A stretch of 64,000 nt of DNA from Ovis canadensis. Lineage: Eukaryota > Chordata > Mammalia > Artiodactyla > Bovidae. Shown piece by piece: positions 1 through 11,424 of the stretch. The stretch is from contig NC_091247.1 in assembly GCF_042477335.2 (NCBI RefSeq), positions 18,148,501 through 18,212,500 on the forward strand. Direction: 5' to 3'. Under the pieces are notes generated by a model. That model had not been told where the DNA came from. It was given only the letters and a program-made list of their open reading frames with translations, and did no database searches. Positions within the stretch are counted from its first letter, which is position 1. Each line of letters begins with the position of its first letter. The position numbers and the translations under genes are program-made.

Positions 1-1394
1 GTCTTAGCTTAACTCAGCAGAGCAGGACGGTGAAGCACAGCAGGCCAGGCCCAGGGCCCAGGCGTCAGGGTGCTGTTGCTCAGTCCGGCCTCAGTGGCCC
101 TTCGCCCTGATAACACACTGTATCCAGCGAGGCATGTCCTTGTGCAGCCATGAGCTCACTGAGCGCTCTCAGTCGACCTTGCTCAACCCCCTGCCACCTC
201 ACCCACCCACATGCAGACAGGGTGTGCAGACCCCAGGGCCCCTCAGCTGCAGAGCGAGAGGCAGGAAAGGCCAGGGCACCGGGCTGGGCTGTCCCAGAGG
301 GTGCTCAGCCATCAGGAACAGGGTCAGCATCGTCCACTCAAGTCCACAAACAGGACGAAAGACAGACTCACCCCAAGACCACCTGACCTGGGTTCTTAGA
401 GCGGGCGTGCTTGTGGTGGGGGAGTCAGAGTAGTGTAAATCTGGGTTGTTGCTTCTGTGCAGAAGACGGCCTGGGGTGCCCTGAGGGGGTTTCTCTTCAC
501 CAGGAACGGCCTCCCCCAGGCCCGGTTGACGTCTGCTGCCCAGGCCTCAGCCCGTGTCCCCAGCCGTGGGTGGTCACCATCACCTACCCCATGGGGAACT
601 GGGATGTGAGTAACTCAGGCACTTGATCCCTTCAAGGCGCCGCATGAGGCCACGGGACTCGGGCACACACTGGCCTCGGGAGCCCAGAGGGTGAGGGTGA
701 CAGCCGGCACTCGTCCTGAGAGCAGTAAGTCCACCTCCCAGAGACCTGTCATCTCTGCAGGGGACGTTTGGGATACCACAGTCATGCTCTTCTTTTTAAA
801 GTCCTCAGGCTGATGGTTCTCATCTGATTTGAGAGAAAGAACTTCTCTCTGTTCAGTTTTGTTTTTTTTTTTTAAGGAATTTTATATAAAGGCCAGATAA
901 ACACCCTCGGTCTCAGTCACGCGCTCCGAGCCTTTAAGACGTGTCCGGCTAATGAACATGCACCTCAAGAGGTTAAGACGTGCTGCCTATTGCCTCCAGA
1001 TTATTTTAGGTGTGTGAACTTCCAGAAATCAGCACCTTTTCTAATTCCTACTTGACAAGTCAGTGTAGCAAACTTTAAAATGAAAGATGTGTCAACTTCA
1101 AGCTTCCCATTCTGCCCTCAGCCTCCCTGCTGACTGCCAGTGGCCCCGATACCACCTGCCTCTCCTCTATCTCTGGGAAAAATTGGGAGGTGCCAGGACA
1201 GCCTACCCATCCAGTCTCAAAGCCAGTGCCTGAGCAGGAGTTGTCTGATAAATGTTTACAGAAAGAGAGCCTGCCTTAGCCTGGGATGAATTGCATTACA
1301 CCCCTGGCATCCAGGCGGGCCATCCTACGGAGAGGTGACACCCCAGGGTGAGAGGGTCCATTGGGCCTTTAATTTCAACATTTGCTGTGCAACT
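1..1394. other. Intergenic, no gene seen
   Basis: No coding region with recognisable protein similarity. Open frames near 134-626 are short, overlapping and low in information. A 12-base T run lies at 862-873. The AT-richer block 880-1110 contains no repeat I recognise and is listed as a candidate noncoding element. Confidence 0.6.
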
Positions 1395-1450
1395 CTCGGC
1401 CACCTACCTGATCCTTCTGGACCCCAGTTTCCTCATCTCTGAATTAGGGA
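1395..1450 (+). repeat. MIR SINE fragment (probable)
   Basis: The text around 'ccccagtttcctcatctctg' matches the conserved core of mammalian MIR elements. It is short and diverged, and is cut off by the Bov-A2 copy that follows. Confidence 0.5.
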
Positions 1451-1458
1451 TCACCATA

Positions 1459-1770
1459 GTGAAAGTAAAAGTTGCTCAGTCATGTCCAACTCTTTGCAAT
1501 CCCATGGACTGTATAATAGAATTCTCCAGGCCACAATACTGGAGTGGGTAGCCTTTCCCTTCTTCAGGGGATCGTCCCAACCCAGGGGTCAAATTCAGGT
1601 CTCCCACATTGCAGGTGTATTCTTTACCAGCTGAGCCACAAGGGAAGCCCAAGAATACCGGAGTGGGTAGCCTATCCATTCTCCAGTGGATCTTCCCAAC
1701 CCAGGAATCGAACCGGGGTCTCCTGCATTGCAGGCAGATTCTCTACCAACTGAGCTGTGAGGGAAGCCCA
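1459..1770 (-). mobile_element. Bov-A2-type SINE, with a second partial unit
   Basis: Reads as the reverse complement of the ruminant Bov-A2/Bov-tA family: 'gttgctcagtcatgtccaac', then 'ctccaggccacaatactgga', then a tRNA-Glu-like head ending in 'gggaagccca'. The head module occurs twice (about 1640 and 1760), so this is a dimeric or tandem copy. Bov-A SINEs are non-autonomous and are thought to be mobilised by BovB. Confidence 0.85.
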
Positions 1771-1965
1771 AGGATCATGATAGAAGCCGTCAACTTAGAT
1801 CCTTGTGAGGATTCATTAAAGTAACACGTGTGCCCCAGCAGATCACAAACTTTAGCCAGGCTTACAACAAAAAGTCATGGTGCTCAGTGAGTTACTGTGT
1901 CAAATTAATTAATAGAAAATCTAAAGGGAAAGAAGAATGCCACCGATCCTAAAGCTCTGGCTCTA

Positions 1966-2250
1966 GGATTTCCTTGGTTAAGAATTGGCTTGCCAATGCA
2001 GGGGACCTGGATTCAATCCCTGGTCCGGGAAGATTCCACATGCCAAGGGATAACTAAGCCTGTGTGTCACAACCACTGAGCCCGCGCTCTGGGGGCCGAG
2101 GTCTGCAACAAGAGAAGACACTGCAGTGAGAAGTCCGTGCCCCACAGCTAGAGAGTAGCGTCGGCTCGCTGCAGCTAGAGAGTCTGCCCACAGCAACAAA
2201 GAGCCCGTGCAGCCACAAATAAACAATGTTTTTTTAAAAACTTTAAAAAT
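1966..2250 (+). mobile_element. CHR-type tRNA-Glu SINE
   Basis: Begins 'ggatttccttggttaagaat', carries an A/B-box-like head ('ggattcaatccctggtc') and the typical CHR body ('gcaacaagagaagacactgc', 'cagccacaaataaac'), and ends in an A/T-rich tail. CHR SINEs are cetartiodactyl-specific and older than Bov-A2. Confidence 0.8.
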
Positions 2251-2369
2251 TTTTTGGTGTTATTTATTTCACCTTAATGATCATTTTATGGAAATACAAC
2301 AGCAGTGGATATGATCATTCACTGAGTGAAACATAGTATGTATCTATGCCCACTGTACTTGGATTACTA

Positions 2370-4727
2370 CACTCAATATGCCAGCAAATTTGGCCTTGGA
2401 GCACAAAACACAGCAGGTGAAAGGCTAACAGAGTTTTGCCAAGAGAACGCACTGGTCATAGCAAACACCCTCTCCCAGCAGCATAGGAGAAGACTCTATA
2501 CATGGACATCACCAGATGGTCAACACCAAAATCAGATTGATTACATTCTTTGCAGCCAAAGATGGAGAAGCTCTATACAGTCAGCAAAAACAAGACCGGG
2601 AGCTAACTGTGGCTCAGATCATGATCTCCTTATTGCCAAATTCAGACTTAAACTGAAGAAAGTAGGGAAAACCACTAGACCATTCAGGTATGACCTAAAT
2701 CAAATCTCTTATGATTATACAGTGGAAGTGAGAAATAGATTCAAGAGATTAGATCTGATAGACAGAGTGCCTGAAGTACTATGGACGGAGGTTCATGACG
2801 TTATACAAGAGGCAGTGATCAACACCATCCCCAAGAAAAAGAAATGCAAAAAGGCAAAATGGCTGTCTGAGGAGGCCTTACAAATAGCTATGAATAGAAG
2901 AGAAGCAAAGACAAACGAGAAAAGGAAAGATATACCCATTTAAATGCAGAGTTCCAGAGAATAGCAAGGAGAGATAAGAAAGCCTTCCTCAGATCAATGC
3001 AAAGAAACAGAGGAAAACAATAGAATGGGAAAGACTAGAGATCTCTTCAAGAAAATTAGAGATACCAAGGGAACATTTCATGCAAAGATGGGCACAATAA
3101 AAGACAGAAAAGGTATGGGCCTAAAAGAAGCAGAAGATATTAAGAAGAGATGGCAAGAATACACAGAAGAACTATACAAAAAAGATCTTCATGACCAGAT
3201 AATCACGATGGTGTGATCATTCACCTAGAGCCAGACATTCTGGAATGTGAAGTCAAGTGGGCCTTAGGAAGCATCTCTATGAACAAAGCTAGTGGAGGTG
3301 ATGGAATTCCAGTGGAGCTATTTCAAACCCTAAAAGATGATACTGTGAAAGTGCTGCACTCAATATGCCAGCAAATCTGGAAAACTCAGCAGTGGCCACT
3401 GGACTGGAAAAGGTCAGTTTTCATTCCAACCCCAAAGAAAGGCAATGCCAAAGAATGTTCAAACTACCACACAATTGCACTCATCTTACAAGCTAATAAA
3501 GTCATGCTCAAAATTCTCCAAGCCAGGCTTCAACAGTATGTGAACTGTGAACTTGCAGATGTTCAAGCTGGATTTCAAAAAGAGATCAGATTGCCAACAT
3601 CCGTTGGATCATCAAAAAAGCAAGCGAGTTCCAGAAAAACATGTACTTTTGCTTAATTGACTACGCCAAAGCCTTTGACTGTGTGGATCACAACAAACTG
3701 GAAAATTCTTCAAGAGATAGGAATACGAGACCATGTGACCTGCCTCCAGAGAAATCTGTATGGAGGTCAGGAAGCAACAGTTAGAACTGGACATGGAACA
3801 ACAGACTGGTTCCAAATAGGAAAAGGAGTACATCAAGGCTGTATATTGTCACCCTGCTTGTTTAACTTTTATGCAGAGTACATTATGCAAACTGCCAGGC
3901 TGGATAAAGCACAAACTGGAATCAAGATTTTCAGGAGAAATATCAATAACCTCACATATGCAGATGACACCACCCTTATGGCAGAAAGTGAAGAAGAACT
4001 GAAGAACCTCTAGATGAAAATGAAAGAGGAGAGTGAAAAAGCTGACTTAAAACTCAACATTCAGAAAACTAAGATCATGGCATCTGGTCCCATCACTTCA
4101 TGGCAAATAGATGGAGAAACAATGGAAACAGTGAGAGACTTTCTTTTCTTGGGCTCCAAAATCACTGCAGATGGTGACTGAAGCCATGAAATTAAAAGAT
4201 GCTTACTCCTTGGAAGAAAAGCTATGACCACCTAGACAGCATATTAAAAAGCAGAGACATTACTTTGCTAACAAAGATCCATCTAGTCAAGGCTATGGTT
4301 TTTCCAGTAGTCGTGTATGGATATGAGAGTTAGAATATAAAGAAAGCTGAGGGTCAAAGAACTGATGTTTTTGAACTGTGGTGTTGGAGAAGACTCTTAA
4401 GAGTCCCTTGGATTGCAAGAAGATCCAATCAGTCCATCCTAAAGGAAATCAATCCTGAATATTCATTGGAAGAACTGATGCTGGGAAGCTGAAGCTCTAA
4501 TACGTTGGCCACCTGATTCGAAGAACTGACTCATTTGAAAAGATCCTGATGCTGGGAAAGATTGAAGGTGGGAGGAGAAGGAGATGACAGAGTATGAGAT
4601 GGTTGGATGGCATCGCTGGTGAGATGGACATGAGTTTGAGCAAGCTTCAGGAGTTGGTGATGGACAGAGAGGCCTGGTGTGCTGCAGTCCATGTGGTCTC
4701 AGAGAGTCAGACACAACTGAACTAAGC
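2370..4727 (+). mobile_element. BovB (RTE-clade) LINE, 5'-truncated, defective
   Basis: The longest retrotransposon copy in the window. Frame 2326-2943 encodes the C-terminal apurinic endonuclease region (motifs QNQIDYILCS and GSDHDLLIAKF). Frames 3213-3656 and 3657-4013 encode reverse transcriptase blocks (NKASGGDGIPVELF, GVHQGCILSPCLFNF, catalytic LTYADDTTLMAESEEEL). Frame changes and stops split the ORF, so it is inactive. The 3' end runs to the family terminus 'cacaactgaactaa'. The 5' 20 bp (2370-2389) match the element's own RT region (3357-3376). BovB is known to have entered ruminants by horizontal transfer. Confidence 0.93.
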
Positions 4728-6214
4728 TGATACTTGGATTTAAAATTTATTTTAAAAGTCACTGGCCAATCCTTATTATGTATCAGTAGTCTTACAGGAG
4801 GGATATACTCACCTTTAAGGATTCAGGGAACCAAATTTTTACTCCATAAAATCATAGAATAAATGCCAATGGATGTACTACTTCAATGGGTTTCACTGAC
4901 ATCTCAACTGAAATATCTCAAAGGTTTATTTTCCAAAAACATTCACTTTTAAAAGTTCCTATTCTGGCTGTGTCTAAATAGGGTTGTCTTCTTTCAAAAT
5001 GACTTACTCATCGTTCCAGCACCTACGGGTGCCTGGGGCCTGCTGTACAGGTCTCCCAGAAAACAGTTAAGAACACTCCCACTCTTGGAACAGAGACTTG
5101 AGAGCAATCTTGAAAATCAGATCCTTTTCTTGGAAGCAAGAATCCAACGCTTTCTTCCAAGGTGGCCTTTGTCCCTCCATAGCCTCAGCTCTATCTTGCC
5201 CATCCCCCTGCCCCCCACCATCCCACCACCTCCCTGCAATTGTTTCCTGGGCCTCCAACCTCCATCCTATCAGGTCATTGTGCTCCTGTTTTCCTCGCAC
5301 ACAATACACCCTTCACAAGGCTCTTTCTAAACCTAGTTAATCCTCTAAGATAGGCAGACTGTGCGGGGGTGAGGGGTTCACGCAGGAGTCTCTAGAGCTT
5401 CAGGAACCAAGGTCACACCTTGCTCACTCGAGTGCTTGGGGCCCATGGGCTCCATGTCTGGGGACCTGGACTCATGAAGACATGGTTTCTGGGTCTGCTG
5501 AGTCGATTGAACTCATCAGCACACATCAGCACTACTCACAGCCCAAAGGCTGAAGGGGCCCAGAGTGGGGAGGCTGGCAAAGATCCAAGTGCCCAGGAAG
5601 AGGAGGAATCTGGGTCACACCACCCCAGTCCTGCCTCTGAATCTTTGCCTGCAGAGCTTCCATCATCTGCCTAGATCCTGGGTCCCTGCCCTGCTCTCAG
5701 GCTGCTGTACACACCCATATGGACCTGGCCTCCACTGAGAGTGGAAACAAATACCCTGTGGCCTCCCAATGCCTTCCCAATGCCCTGTGACCCCAATGCC
5801 CTCCCTTCTCTGACCGTGGCCTGAGTGCAGCCCTGTTTGGGGATCTTCTCTGAACTGAAAGCCAAGATGGGGCCTCCCTCCTCCAACCTCAAGTCTCTCC
5901 TCCCGGGGGCTGCAGGCCCATCTGTCCAGCTGAACAGACCAGAGAAGAGTCGCCTGCTATCTCCCCGCCCCCCACCCCCACCACAACCTCTAAGGAAATG
6001 TTCTGAGGTCAACAACAGGGAGGGAGCTGAGGAAGTGCAGCTCTCTGAGCGTGGCATCCATGGGGCTGTCGGGCTGGGGGACACAGGCAAGAAGCCCCAG
6101 GGCCTGCCAACTCATGCGGGCCCCCTCCCTGTGGCCCAGTCTCCACCCTGGACACGTGTGCATGGAGAGCTGTTCCCTGAGACAGGTCACAAGAAAAGAT
6201 GTCACTGGATTTGT
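4728..6214. other. Intergenic, no gene seen
   Basis: No recognisable protein or RNA gene. The 130-139-codon frames near 5671-6217 on both strands are GC-biased overlapping frames without family resemblance. A C-rich stretch lies near 5965-5990. Confidence 0.55.
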
Positions 6215-6900
6215 TAGTTTTTCTGTTGCCACAAACAGAAATTACCCCTCAAATTACCACAAACTCAGTGGCTTAGAACAACACATATTTATCTTCTTCC
6301 ACTTCTGGAGGCCAGAAGTCCAAAGTAAGTTTCATGGGGTTAAAACCAAGGTGTTGCAGGGCTGCGTCCTTCCTGGAGCCTCCCAGGGACAGCCTGCTTC
6401 CTTGTCCTTTCCAGCTTCCGGAGGCCGCCTGCGTTCCTTGTCTTGTAAACCCTCCACCTTCACGGTCAGCACTGGCCAGCTGGGTCTTCCCACACAGCAT
6501 CGCTGGGACACCTCCCCCTTCCACACTGGGGCTTCCCTGGTGGCTCAGACAGTGAAGAATCTGCCTGCAATGCAGGAGACCCGGGTTCGATCCCTGGGTT
6601 GGGAAGATCCCCTGGAGAAGGGCATGACAACCCACTCCAGCCATCTTGCCTGGAGAATCCCATGGACAGAGGAGCCTGGTGGGCCACAGTTCATGGGGCC
6701 GCAAAGAGTCGGACACAACTGAGTGAGTAATGCTTCCACACTGGGCCGACTTGGGTAATCCAGGGCAATCTCCCCACCTCAGTGCCCTTGGCTGAACCAT
6801 CTGCCAAGTGCCTCTTCCTTTCACAGGTTCTTGGGCTGAGAATGCGTTCATCTGGGGGGAAGAGGGGAGTTATTCTGCCTACCGCAATCAAAGGAGGGTG
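6215..6900 (-). mobile_element. MaLR/MLT1-like LTR fragment (tentative family), interrupted
   Basis: Contains 'ttaccacaaactcagtggct', 'cttctggaggccagaagtcc', 'aaccaaggtgttgcagggct' and, past the inserted SINE, 'gggagttattctgcctaccg'. This order is typical of old mammalian MaLR-type LTRs read on the reverse strand. A solitary, decayed, non-coding LTR. It resumes directly after the Bov-A2 copy at 6541-6732. Confidence 0.5.
6541..6732 (+). mobile_element. Bov-A2/Bov-tA SINE with perfect 13-bp TSD
   Basis: Starts 'gcttccctggtggctcagac' and ends 'ggacacaactgagtgagtaa'. Flanked by the identical direct repeat CTTCCACACTGGG at 6528-6540 and 6733-6745, so the ends are exact. The intact TSD and low divergence suggest a fairly recent insertion into an older LTR. 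Confidence 0.95.
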
Positions 6901-8854
6901 CTTTCCCCAGGACACACTGTGAATAGACACCTTCACTCTGGACCAGCATCTGGGGGGCACTAGACAGCCCCTGGGCGGCACTCACATGTGGTCTTTATAA
7001 TCAGAGAGCACAACCGCTGGGGCCCCTGTGTGCTCACAGCCCTGGGGAAAGACCGTCTCTGGGACCCAGGTCCCCTTGTGAGCAGGCAGGAGACAGGGGG
7101 TGTGCCTTCTGTGGGACATCTCCTCCAGGAAGTGGCCTTTCTCCTGCTTTGAAAAGAGCTGGAAAGGCTGGGTCCACGGAGAGTGGCCAGGGCCCCCTGG
7201 AAGAAAGAGGAGCCCCAAGACTCTGGGCAGCTCCAACCAAGGGACCCCTCAGGCAGTCCGGCCGTCCTGGGGAAAACTTGGGGAGCTCTGAAGCAGGGGT
7301 GAGGCCTGCCACGTGACATGCAGAGACTGGGGAGCCCAGGAGGAATGACAAGACGCGGGGACTTCGTCTAAGTGGTGGTGGGGCAGGCCCTGAGAGTGGG
7401 CAGCCAGACATCATGGAGAACAGGCAGGGCCACCCAGCCAAGGGACGCCAGAGGCCTATGCCCCGCTATGCCCCAGGCAGGGATGGTGGGAAAGGAATAG
7501 GGGCTGCAGGATGGCCTCCTGGCAGCCCAGAGCAAAGGAGGCTGGCAGGGCGGGCGCAGGGGGACACCGATCTCCAGTCACTGCCCCAAGGGAGTGACTT
7601 TCTGCCCCAGAGCCTGGCTCATTTGAGCACAAAGACAGTCTTTATCCCTTCGAATCTCCAGAAATCACCAACCCTGCAATCTTAGGACTGGACGGCATCC
7701 TAGGAAGTTACCTGGTCAGCCTCATCTGCCAGAGGAAGGCTCTGTCAAGCCTTCTGAAGGAGCCCTGAGGTCGCCCGGGGTCACCGGGCAGGTGATGGTG
7801 GCATGAGGCCGGCCGCCCTGTTCTGGCTTCTCCCCCAACGACCACATAAGACAGGGCAGAGTCAGAGAGGGTCCAGGCCCCTGGACCCTGTTGCAGTCTC
7901 ACAGCCTCCTCTAAGCTTCGGGAGTCTGGGGGCACCAGCACCACCATGGGGGACTCGGGCAGAGGGGACCTGGGAGCCAACAGGCCTACCCTCTCACTCC
8001 TGGCCCAGCCACCCTTGCTTGCTTCAGAGCCTTTGGCAACTGTTTAACCCCTTGGCGCTCCAGGTTCCCCAGAAAAGAGTGACTCAGAGCCCCCCGCCTC
8101 CCAGGAGGAGTGCATTGTCAGATGCAACCCCCACCCCGCCCTTTCTCCCCCTCCTACCAATTCAAGTCAGGCCAAATTGATTTTTCCTAATCAGTAATTT
8201 CTCACTAATTTCCTGTCCTGGCAGCTTCCAAAACTAAAATGCCTCGTTGTTGGGAGCCCTCGGGCTAAGCTTCCTGTGCTGTCCCCGTGTGGACTACATA
8301 CCGACGATGACGACGGGGTGGGCAGGATCAGGGTCAGCCCCAAGGACCCTGGGCCCGCCAGGCCCATTGTGGTGGCGCAAATGGTTTAATTATTAACTCT
8401 TTCTCCAGTGCGGTCGGCCTCCCACGCGCATTCATGAGATATTCACCCTCATCTGGTCCAGCATAGCTCCCCGCCCACAGGACAAGGGGACCAGCATGCT
8501 TGGGCTCTGAGTCACTCTCCAGCACCATGTTCAATGGCTGGATAGGGTTATTTGTCATTGTGGCAACATCTCACAGCCACCCGGACTTCCCCGGCCTCCC
8601 CAGGGCGGCTCTCTGCCTTCAGCCCCTTCTCCATCCTCCTGTCTCCACTGCTGCCCGCCCGCACCTGGGGTTCATCTGCTCCTCAAGCACCCTGACCCCT
8701 CCTGGACCATGGTCTCCACGGAGACCCCACCTCCAGGCCACCGGAGACTCCAGGCCCCCTCCCCCATCCCAGCCACCTTCTTATCCCCTTCCTGCCCCGC
8801 GCCATCTGCTATCAAGCACCCCCACGTCCTTAGGGAACTCTCCACGTTCTTCTC
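6901..8854. other. Intergenic, no gene seen
   Basis: GC-rich unique sequence. Overlapping frames up to 135 codons occur on both strands without recognisable domains. AT-rich patches at 8160-8240 and 8370-8560 are candidate noncoding elements. Confidence 0.55.
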
Positions 8855-8881
8855 TCTCTTTTTTGGCCATGCCCTCGGCAT
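8855..8881 (-). repeat. Stub of a CHR-type SINE (tentative)
   Basis: The short string 'ttttttggccatgccctcgg' resembles the tail-proximal part of a reverse-strand CHR SINE. It stops where the BovB sequence begins. Confidence 0.35.
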
Positions 8882-9162
8882 GTTGAAGCTGAAGCTCCAA
8901 TCCTTTGGCCATCTGATTCAAAGAGCTGACCCACTGGAAAAGACCCTGATGCTGAGAAAGACTGAAGGTGGAGGAGAAGCGTTGAGGGTGAGATGGTCGG
9001 ATGGCATCACCGACTCGAAGGACGTGAGTTTGAGCAAACTCTGGGAGACAGTGAAGAACAGGGAAGCCTGGTCCAGGGGACAGTGAAGGGCAAGGAAGCC
9101 TGATGTGCTGCAGTCTACGGGGTTGCAAAGAATCAGACAGGACTGAGTGCCTAAACAACGCA
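8882..9162 (+). mobile_element. BovB LINE 3' fragment
   Basis: Matches the BovB 3' end ('gaagctgaagctccaatcct', 'gaaaagaccctgatgctgag', 'gatggcatcaccgactcgaa') and ends 'gactgagtgcctaaacaacg'. 5'-truncated and missing the ORF core. A short internal duplication is visible around 9060-9095 ('gggaagcctggtcc' / 'aaggaagcctgatg'). Confidence 0.85.
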
Positions 9163-9184
9163 ATGGAAGCAAGGTGAGTGCTTG

Positions 9185-9860
9185 CTGTGTTCATTTCCTG
9201 TGGCCACCGTGACAGACTGCTACAAAGTGGGTGGCTGAAAACTACTGAAAACTTTTCTGTCTCGTCTCTGGAGACTGAAAGTCCTAACTGAAGGCATCGG
9301 TTGGGCCATGCTCCCTCTGACAACTCAAGGCCCGGACCCTTCCTTGCCTCTTCCCAGCTTCCAGTGTTGCCAGCAGCCCTCAGTGACCCTTGGCTTGAAG
9401 ACACTTCTCTCCAGCTCTGGCTCCATCATCCACGGCTCCTCCCTGTGTCCTCTCTGCATACTTGCCCAAATGCCCCTCTTCTTACAAAGACCCCAGTCAT
9501 TGAGTTAGGCCCACCCACAGGACTTCTTCTTAATTAGACTACATCTACAAAAGCCTTGTGTCCAAATAAGGCCTTTCCTGGTGGCTCAAATGGTAAAGAA
9601 TCCACCTTCAGTGCAGGAGACACAGGAGATGCAGGTTTGATCCCTGGGTCGGGAAGATCCCCTGGAGAAGGGAATGTCTACCCACTCCAGTATTCTTGCC
9701 TGGAGAATCCCCTGGACAGAGGAACCTGATGGGCTATTGTCCATGGGGTCACAAGGAGTTGGGCACGACTGAGCGACCAACACTTTCACCAAATAAAGTC
9801 ACATTCACAAGCACCAGGGCTTAGGACGTGAACATGCCTTTTGGGGGTACATAATGTTTC
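9185..9860 (-). mobile_element. MaLR/MLT1-like LTR (tentative family), interrupted
   Basis: Reverse-strand order 'gtggccaccgtgacagactg', 'ctggagactgaaagtcctaa', 'ccacccacaggacttcttct', then 'gtccaaataag', the SINE, and 'gtcacattcacaagcaccag'. The 'tccaaataaggtcacattc' block, typical of MLT1 LTRs, is split by the Bov-A2 copy. Confidence 0.65.
9571..9788 (+). mobile_element. Bov-A2/Bov-tA SINE inserted in the LTR
   Basis: Body runs from 'gcctttcctggtggctcaaa' to 'actgagcgaccaacacttt'. Flanked by CCAAATAAG (9562-9570) and CCAAATAAAG (9789-9798), a TSD with one base indel. Confidence 0.9.
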
Positions 9861-9877
9861 TGTCAACACTGATCTTG

Positions 9878-9995
9878 TATCTGCCTGAGACTCAGTTTTC
9901 TTATCTTCAAGGTAACAACACCCGCTCCCTCAGGGAGGTTTGCTAGGATGTGATGAAATAGCGCAGGTGGAGACTGGACACCTCCCGGCACACAT
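9878..9995 (+). repeat. MIR SINE fragment
   Basis: 'gagactcagttttcttatct' followed by 'gctaggatgtgatgaaatag' matches the MIR core and 3' part ('cctcagtttcc...aggattaaatgagat'). Confidence 0.6.
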
Positions 9996-10180
9996 TGCTC
10001 AACCCTTTTCTGTCAAGACCCACAAGAGGTCCTTGCAGGTGTGATTCTAGGCCCACCTGCCACTGCGTTTCCTTTCCTATCTTCCTCTCTCGAAAACGTC
10101 AGAGCGAGAGGGATGATCCCAGGCACCAAACATGAAATCTGCGCAACTTTTTTTCTTTCTAATTAAGTTTTAATTACAAC

Positions 10181-10390
10181 TTTTTTTTTTGAATGTTTTA
10201 TTATTTGGCTGCGCTGGGTCTTAGCTGCAGCACGTGGGCTCTTCCGTCTTCATTGAGGCATGCGGGATCTTTAGCATTTGAACTCTTAGTTGCACCCACT
10301 GGGATCTAGTTCCCTGACCTGGGGTCTACTCCTTTGCACTGGGAATGCACAGTCTTAGCCACTGGACCACCAACCAGGGACATCCCTAAA
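10181..10390 (-). mobile_element. CHR-type tRNA-Glu SINE
   Basis: A reverse-strand T tail at 10181-10190 is followed by 'ttggctgcgctgggtcttag', 'gttccctgacctggggtcta' and 'agccactggaccaccaacca'. Diverged, complete at the tRNA-like end. Confidence 0.8.
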
Positions 10391-10544
10391 GATCAATTCT
10401 TGAAGCATCAATTGATCTTAAATAACAGCCGTCCGTTTTGATCCAGCACAGAGTTTCTGAGTTCTGAGACAGCCTCTGTCCTTCCTTCTTCCCCACAGCC
10501 CAGGGCAGCTGTTGCTTCCTTGACAGCCCGAATCCCAGCTTGCC

Positions 10545-10665
10545 TCACTAGCTACACAGCCGTGGACAAGTCCTTCCAGCAATCTGAACCACCTCCATTT
10601 CTCATTCATGAAATACTAGCGTGCCCCTCATACTAGCGGGCTGTGAAGGTAGGTAGAATACTCTC
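10545..10665 (+). repeat. MIR SINE fragment (probable)
   Basis: 'ctagctacacagccgtggac', 'caagtccttcc' and 'tttctcattcatgaaatact' follow the MIR layout (tgtgaccttgggcaagtc / ctcatctgtaaaat). Old and short. Confidence 0.5.
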
Positions 10666-10802
10666 GTGATACAGCAGGTACCTGGCAGATCCCGAGGGCT
10701 CAGGACCTGTGAGCTGTTCCAGTCTTTGTGCCAACACTTCTCCTGGGCGAGGAGAGTCTCCTCCAGGAACCAGAGAGCAAGGCCAGAGGTGCTCTCTTCA
10801 AA

Positions 10803-11104
10803 CCTGAAAGTGATAATGTCAGTTGCTCAGGCATGTCCGACCCTTGGTGACCCCATGGACTGTAGCCCACCAGGCTCCTCTGTCCATGGGATTTCCCAGG
10901 CAAAAAAACTGAAGTGTGTTGTTCTTTCCTTCTCCAGGGGATCTTCCCAACCTAGGGATTGAACCTGCGTCTCCTGTATTGCAGACAGATTCTTTTCTGA
11001 GCCTGCTTGCATACATGCTAAGTCACTTCAGACTCTTTGCAACTCCATGTACTGTAGCCCACCAGACTCCTCTGTCCATGGGGATCCTCCAGGCAAGAAA
11101 ACCT
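10803..11104 (-). mobile_element. Bov-A2 SINE, dimeric
   Basis: Two reverse-strand Bov-A units: 'gttgctcaggcatgtccgac...' to about 10990, then a shorter second unit 'gctaagtcacttcagactct...ccatggggatcctccaggca'. Confidence 0.85.
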
Positions 11105-11424
11105 TCCTAAATTCAATAAGAAGCTATTTGCTGAGCCTCATCAGAGTCCTCCCTCTGAGGTCCCATAAGCCATTCACTTAGAGCTTCTCTAAACTCAGAG
11201 CTGGCAGTCAGGAGCTCCTGGAGGGTGAATGACTCAGAAGGCCCCCAGGGTGCCCAGAGCTGATGTCCAGTCCCACAGACAGACTCTTCCCCCACTGCCC
11301 CCACCTGTCCTAGACATCTCTTCCTCTCTGTCTCAGCGGTGACCCAGCCTAGGATATCTAGTCAGGTCACTGACAGCAAACGTATTTCTAACTCCAGGGA
11401 ATTAAAATTAATTTTGTTCTAAAT

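Noticed and set aside
2326-4013. Reverse transcriptase-like frames as a host gene
   Set aside because: Recognisable as a defective BovB LINE with frame breaks.
6541-6640. tRNA-Glu-like A/B boxes as tRNA genes (also in other SINEs)
   Set aside because: They are SINE heads with no cloverleaf or anticodon context; no functional tRNA gene was recognised.
6051-6722. 223-codon plus frame and 192-codon minus frame
   Set aside because: Both run through an LTR remnant and a Bov-A2 SINE; no host protein.
8781-9404. 207-codon minus frame
   Set aside because: Crosses a BovB 3' end and an LTR remnant; chimeric noise.
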